A program made the translations under genes and the position numbers. Shown here piece by piece: positions 58,368 to 64,000 of a DNA stretch of 64,000 bases. The stretch's first letter is position 1; each line of letters starts with the position of its first letter. A model generated the notes under the pieces. It was not told where the DNA came from. It did no database searches and saw nothing but the letters and a program-made list of their open reading frames with translations. Origin of the DNA: Terana coerulea. Lineage: Eukaryota > Basidiomycota > Agaricomycetes > Polyporales > Phanerochaetaceae. The stretch covers positions 1-64,000 of the forward strand of contig JAKOGH010000862.1 of the NCBI GenBank assembly GCA_024811115.1, written 5' to 3'.

Positions 58368-59284
58368 TAGCGAGCTCTGAGCAAGGGCTTCAAGAAGCGG
58401 TCCTTGGCCTACGGCTCCCGGGTGCCCTCCGGATTATATCCGTTGCTTCTCGTCGCAGATATCACTAGCAGCTCTGGAAGGCATCTAACCCAAATATCTC
58501 AATTAGTAATGAAGCTTGCAGGTGAAGTGATCTCCGACAAACTATTTGTATCGAGTTATAAGCTGGCCACCGTGACGGAGCAACTTGAAGCATTAGGCAA
58601 GCGTTAGGCCTAAGGCCTAAACGAGTGCTTACTAAGCGAAAGAGGGCTGAGAGAGGAAGACGCTGGCGCTTCCTCGACGAAGACCAAATCATCTCTCGTC
58701 TCTCAGCCTTCCGGAAGTGTTTTTGTCAAGTCTGAGCTCATTTCTCTTGCTCTTTTACCCAAATACATGGCTAGCAACAACTCCAGACCTTCAGGTATCC
58801 TCAGAAATCCTGCGGACCGCTTCACGACCCAAAAATCGGGCACCGAAGCTTTTCCGATGACGCGCGACGGACCGCCCGCGCACGGAATGCACATCCGACG
58901 CGCAGGCACGGTGGAGAGTGGCGGATACGACTCGCAGGGAGAGAAAGAGTATGAGGAGGATGAAGAACATGCGCATATATCCCGCAACGCACCCCAGAAG
59001 ACGACTCTGATATGCATACAGGCAGCTGAGTTACGCCTTCGATAAGTTGAATAACTATTCCCTCGTTCATAATATAAAGGGGTAGATCTCTTGACCACAC
59101 GCTCTAGGACTTCGCAGACTGAAACAGTCTTGGTCTGCTTCATCTTGTATCGAAGGCTCGGAAGCCTCTTGCACCAAATTGTGCGGTGCGCTTGATCTTC
59201 CTTACTGCGCTCGGTGCTGGACATATTGTCCCACCTCTTATTTAACACAGAGTGTCCTCGGGCAACTTAGGAAGCATACTTCTA
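58368..59284. other. 0.9 kb segment found only beside the right DUF6533 copy
   Basis: It has no counterpart beside the left copy, where the repeat arm joins repeat R directly. An open frame at 58767-59045 (MASNNSRPSGILRNPADRF..., acidic middle EYEEDEEHAH) has no recognised domain. No clear terminal repeats were seen. Confidence 0.4.
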
Positions 59285-59740
59285 GCCTAGGCAAACGGCT
59301 ATAGCGTGGCAGGCGCTCCGACGGAAATACTTACCGGTGGACGTTACACCGCACCGGTCGTGGCCAGCGAAGTTGCTCCTCAGTCCTACTCCTCAAATCT
59401 CAACTGTCCAACTGTCCAGGCTTAGTCGAGACCTGAGTGCTGGTTGTGATCCGAGCAGCCACAGCATTGTTGTGGCGTGTGTAAAGATCACCGCAGCGTT
59501 ACCCTTCGCGACGTCACCGTTCATCTCCCTTCCTCTCCCTCTTGAGGACGTAAGTACGATCTACTTTGCCCCAGAAGGTCATATTCATCAAGGTCGAACA
59601 CATCATGACTGGTGACGTAGTAGGGCATGGTGACGCACTCTCACTTGTTACACTGAGGAGGCGTACGAGGTACGTGTGTCTTGTGTCATCTCAAGACGGT
59701 ATCTCATTCTCTGGATAGCCGATTATCGCTCCACTCTGCG
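59285..59740 (+). repeat. Dispersed repeat R, copy 3
   Basis: Matches copies 1 and 2 in order: AACGGCTATAGCGTG, GGCGCTCCGACGGAAAT, CTCAGTCCTACTCCTCA, CAGCCACAGCAT, GTGGCGTGTGTAAA and GGTGACGCACTCTCACTTG. It is more decayed than copy 2. Confidence 0.65.
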
Positions 59741-61526
59741 AAGATAATCGCATATCGCAGCTATTCCACTCCTCTCCAACTCGGAAAGTAGAAAGGCTCA
59801 CACCTGAGACTCATGAACCAAAATTGATAACTTCCGCTGAGTTTCAACGGACAGGCGCGAACCTAGGGCTGCTCGAAGACCGCAGATAGCGCTACTGCAT
59901 AACGCTCGTCGAACGCCGTTACGAAAGGCCGAAAGCGCGACCAGCAGTAAAGCACTGAGTAGCTATCTTTGGTTCTGCCGCACACCATCCTATTGAATAT
60001 GCCTTTAGGTTCCTGCTTCCCTAGGCGCTGTCGGCTGACTAGGCACGATGCCACAAAGGCTTCGGCCGAACTCTCCTGGCCCTTGTCGCGCTAGCAATGT
60101 GCTTACCGCGCGTTATACGCGTTCTCGTATTCTCGTGTCCTAGCCCTTTCTTTCGACGTGTTCTGCAGCCTCTCCCGGTGCTCTCTAAGCTCTTCGGTCC
60201 CTTGGTATCCGGGGGCTTTGGAAATTCAGCATTCGACTGCTGCGCAACATGCACGGTGTTGTCGGCGATGTCCTCCCCTCAAACGCTCAGACTACTGTAT
60301 GATTCGGCACTGTCTCTGCGCTAGTCGCTCGTTCCTACCTGGCCGGACTCCGACCTCGGACGCTTTCGCTCCAGCGGCCACGCCTTCTCTTTGCCCGCAG
60401 TCAAGTAGGATCCAGGTTCGCACACATGCTGTGTAGCCTTCGACCGCCAGTCTCTTGCTTCTGGACGCCTGCGACATTGACAGGAGACGGTGCGGCAAGT
60501 CCACCTATTAGCCGTCCGCTGGCTTCCTGTAAGGTCAAAGGTTCTCTCGATGCCGCCTTGCAAGGCGCATTGTGACCAGATGGAAACCTAGGAACAGCTA
60601 TGGATCTGGGTTCTCATATCGATGGCTGGGTGGTCTACCCGCCGGGCTGCAATCAAAGATTCCGCTGCGATGAGGCCACAGTCCAGACTATGGACGACTC
60701 CACCCTACGAAACATGCAAGCATCGGACAATAGAGGACCTCCAGAGCGTCTTGCGTCATCCCTCAAAGCGCGATTTGCTCAACCAAGGCCTTTGAAGACG
60801 CGGAAATACCAGACCCTGGGCCATATCACGGCGGACATTTTGTTTCATTTCAAGTGTTCCAAGGATTCATTCATACCGGTTTCCTACTCAAGCTGCGACT
60901 CCAAATCCATATCGATCAGTCATTCAACGTGCCTCGACACCAAGGTCGCTTTCGTCATACGCTTTCTGGGTGCATTGCGCTATGTGCTACAGGCACTCGC
61001 TGGTGTGCCACCTGATGCAGGCTGATGCCACCACGGCGGCATCAGCTGGCCTAGCCCGCAGCGTCTTTTCCACATATCCTCGCCAGCGGAGGGGACGGCG
61101 ACTCACCCTGGGTCGCTATAAGGAGCGAAACGCCAAAACGTACCGGCGTATCGCCGTCTGCCATCGATGCTCATTGAAGAGAACGTTCCCCAGAGGCGCA
61201 CCCCAGATTCGCCTTCTCTCCACAACGCTAATCGACTTCATTTACGGGCTTACCCTCGAGGCCCGCAGGCCGTTCCCAAGCCTGAGCCAGAGACGGGTCG
61301 GATCAGCAGGCGCCCACTTTAGGGCAGGGCGATTTCAATAGACCTACCATTCTGAGCGACAACGTGGCGGTTGCCGAGAAATTTCTGGCCGAAGGCACTC
61401 ACGCTTGCGCTTTCCAGGCCAGGCAGGACCTCGTGTGGATGTGCCCTATCTTACCACCGGCCAGCTCACCCTCGCACTGACTTCACCTCTGCGACACCCA
61501 CCTTCCCCTGGCACGCCCACCACACC
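59741..61526. other. 1.8 kb without a supported gene
   Basis: Open frames occur on both strands (for example 60600-61025 plus, 60321-60563 minus) but none shows a domain, intron pattern or biased composition. It is possibly decayed repeat sequence. The last part is the promoter of the aminopeptidase gene, with a CTATAAGG word near 61118. Confidence 0.4.
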
Positions 61527-64000
61527 ATGGCACCCCCGCCGCCCCCGCCTCCTCCGCCCCCGCCGCCGCTTTGCCTGCCCTTCGGGGGCAAGAAGAAGCA
61601 GCCCAGACGACTGACGTACTCCTCGGTCGACGGCGGAGAAGAATACAACTCGCAACGGTCCAGCATCGAACGTCTCCGCAGGGCAGACTCATACTCGCCG
61701 ACGGCGACGCTCACCTCGCGGGCAGAGAAACTCACCTTCGACTCCGACACGGACTCCTACATCGACTCTCGCAACCAGCCAACTGAGGCTCGGGAGGTCA
61801 CCAAGCCGATCCTGAAGCGTGCCAACACCACTACCAACGCCAAGCCGATTAAAGCCAAAGCAATCACCAACGCCGGAGGAGGGTCGAAGAAGTGGGGATA
61901 TGGATGGGGTATTGGAAAGAAGGATAAAGAGAAGGAAAGGGAGAGGGAGCTGGAGAGGGAGCAGCGCGGGACGGATTTCGAGTCGGAAGGGTCCCGACCG
62001 CCAATGTACCAGTCCCCGATGGGCTCGTCGAGCTCGACCGGCTCGCATCACGACCAGCAGATGCAGCAAATCCCACGCGGGGACATAGCCTCTGTCTCGT
62101 CGTACGCTAACGTCTCCTACGCCAACGCAACCGGTGCGCAGCCGACCCGCTCGAACACGTTTCGCTCCAATGTCACGCAGACAACTGGTCGGAGCAAGGG
62201 GTCTGGCTCTGGCTCTGACTCCGCTCTGGGCTCCGTCGCAAGCCGCGGCAAGTACCAACAAGCGATGGGCCAGACGTTCGTCGGCGGTGGTCCTGCCGAG
62301 TTGCAACGACGGCCTACGTACCACTCGACCGGGTCGTCGAATACCCTCGTTGGCTCAGCTCTAGAGAGGAAGGTCAACGACGTTGATACGTATAGGCGGT
62401 TTGACACCACCGACAGATTGAACGCCCTCCGGGAGTTCATGAAGAAGGACAACCTCGACTATTAGTAAGTTCATAGCGCTTCCTCTGTGTTATGGCCTTT
62501 AATGATCGCTGTGCCCCAGTGTCATACCAAGCGAAGACGCACATGGGTCCGAATACGTCGCTATCAACGACAAGCGTCGCGAATGGATTTCGGGGTACGT
62601 TAGCTGACCTCACTTGCGTTTCCTTCTCTGACTCTTGTTCAGATTCACCGGCTCGGCAGGCCTGGCCATCATCTCCAAGACCACCGCATATCTCGTCGCA
62701 GACTCACGGTACTGGATACAAGCGCGCCGCCAGCTCGACAGCAACTGGAATCTGGTCGAGGCGGGTGGATCTGAAGGGCCCAAAGACTGGATCGAATGGA
62801 TCGTGAACCGTGCCAAGGACTCGCGCATTGGAATCGACGCCCGCATGCTCTCGCACGAAAAGGCGATCACCCTCAACTCGCAGCTGCAGGCGAAGGGCTC
62901 GAAGCTGTTCTACCCACCACAGAACTTGGTCGACCTGATCTGGCGCGAAAAGCCCGCACGCTCGAAGGAGCCGGTGTATGTGCAGCCGAAGAAGTACACC
63001 GGGACGGAGGCGGGCAAGAAGCTGGCGATGCTCCGGGAGTGGATCAAGGAGCAGCCGCCGACTGTGCCCAGCTACTCAAAAACCCCACCCACTGCTGGCC
63101 AAATGCAGACGGGCACCCTGATATCCAACCTTGCATGTGTCGGTAAGTGGCGAGTCGACTTGCGCTAACTTGGGATTAACGTCTTTTTAGCGTGGCTTCT
63201 GAACCTCCGCGGCGATGACATTCCGTTCAACCCCGTTTTCCACTCGTACCTCTTCGTCTCAGTCGAGCAGACGGTTCTGTTCATTGAGCCTGCAAAGGTA
63301 ACAGAGGGCGTGGACGACTATCTCAAGTCCATTGGCGTAGAGCGACGAGATTATAACGACGTGTGGACCTTCCTGAGGCGGAAGGAGTGGGGCGAGGGTA
63401 AGGTAAGTATCGGTGCTTGACTGAATCCCGATGCAGTCGCTCATTGTGCAATAGGTCGTCATTACACCGCAAACATCATATGCCATCTCCCTCATGCTCA
63501 CATCCTACCGGTACACCGTCCTGCCGTCCATTGTCGAGGAGTGGAAGGCCGTCAAGACGCACGACGAGATTGAGGGCATGAAGGCGGCGTACCTGCGCGA
63601 CGGCGTCGCGTACGTGCGCTAGCTCGCCTGGCTCGAGTACAAGATGGGCCAGGGCTACGACATCACGGAGTACGAGGCCGCGTGGCGGCTGACGGAGTTC
63701 CGCCGGATGGGCAAGAACTACATGGGCCTCGCGTACGAGAACATCTCCGCGTCCGGCAAGAACGCGGCGCTGCCCCACTACGTTCCGCGCAAGAGCGACG
63801 AGGTGCTCGATCGACCGGACGCTGCCGTATCTCAAGTGAGTTGGCTGTTATGTTGGTTGGTGTAGCTCGGGCTCACGCGCGCGCCGTTTTTCTCCAGTGA
63901 CTCGGGCGGACAGTACCGCGACGGCACGTGCGACACGACGCGTACCATCCATCTCGGTCGGCCAACGCAAGAGCAGTGCGAGGCCTTCACCCGTGTTTTG
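61527..64000 (+). CDS. Xaa-Pro aminopeptidase (aminopeptidase P), 3' end outside window, with in-frame stop
   Basis: The start is ATG 61527 ([10 protein letters not shown], low-complexity N-terminus of about 280 residues with [12 protein letters not shown]). The creatinase N-domain follows: [20 protein letters not shown], then [33 protein letters not shown] and [14 protein letters not shown]. Exons: 61527-62464, 62520-62594, 62643-63142, 63191-63402, 63455-63838 and a last part from about 63898. The metallopeptidase domain starts [34 protein letters not shown] and [16 protein letters not shown], with metal-binding Asp residues. Two lesions: TAG at 63620-63622 where the family has Trp (VR-W-LAWLE), and an extra base near 63809 before the TLPYL segment. 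It removes N-terminal residues before proline. It is either an error-bearing sequence or a damaged gene. Confidence 0.85.

Noticed and set aside
60600..61025. Plus-strand open frame of 141 codons
   Set aside because: No domain, no splice pattern, and surrounded by equally open nonsense frames; chance remains the better explanation.
61689..62324. Minus-strand open frame of 211 codons
   Set aside because: Antisense of the low-complexity N-terminal part of the aminopeptidase gene.

Overview
The window looks like basidiomycete nuclear DNA, most likely from an agaricomycete. Genes are dense on both strands and carry many 45-70 bp GT-AG introns. The gene content fits: several F-box/leucine-rich proteins, a DUF6533 seven-helix family, a large fungal 2OG-Fe(II) oxygenase, a DASH subunit (DAD4) and a decayed Ty3/gypsy chromovirus. 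No rRNA, tRNA or CRISPR array was recognised.

Layout. 1-7.4 kb: minus-strand chromovirus remnant (LTR, upstream ORF, gag, protease, RT, RNase H, integrase, chromodomain). 7.4-11.3 kb: gene-poor, with a head-to-head pair of broken secreted Ser/Thr-rich genes, telomere-like G-rich repeats and an alcohol-dehydrogenase fragment. 11.3-38 kb: F-box gene, DAD4, an agaricomycete orphan, an FHA-only gene, the 2OG oxygenase, a second FHA-only gene, three tandem F-box copies (A, B, C), a decayed FHA copy, a CHK2/Rad53-type FHA kinase, a C-terminal Zn2Cys6 protein and a securin-like gene. 38-45.3 kb: a TBL/PC-esterase-like membrane protein and two divergent F-box genes. 45.3-59.7 kb: two inverted ~2.4 kb copies of a DUF6533 gene flank lysyl-tRNA synthetase (KRS1) and an Ariadne-type RBR ubiquitin ligase, with a TA-flanked MITE and a three-copy dispersed repeat. 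61.5 kb to the end: Xaa-Pro aminopeptidase, cut by the window edge.

Two themes stand out. First, four loci carry the same FHA module with the same intron positions and phases, all on the plus strand within 17 kb. One is the full checkpoint kinase, two are kinase-less and one is decayed, so the N-terminal half of a CHK2-like kinase appears to have been duplicated as DNA. Second, many frame breaks are one-base changes in short homopolymer runs, including two in KRS1, which should be essential. Systematic assembly or sequencing indels are therefore a serious alternative to pseudogenisation, and broken genes are called cautiously. The F-box copies A and C, the secreted pair, the FHA fragment and the retroelement have independent signs of real decay: internal deletions, lost start codons or several in-frame stops.
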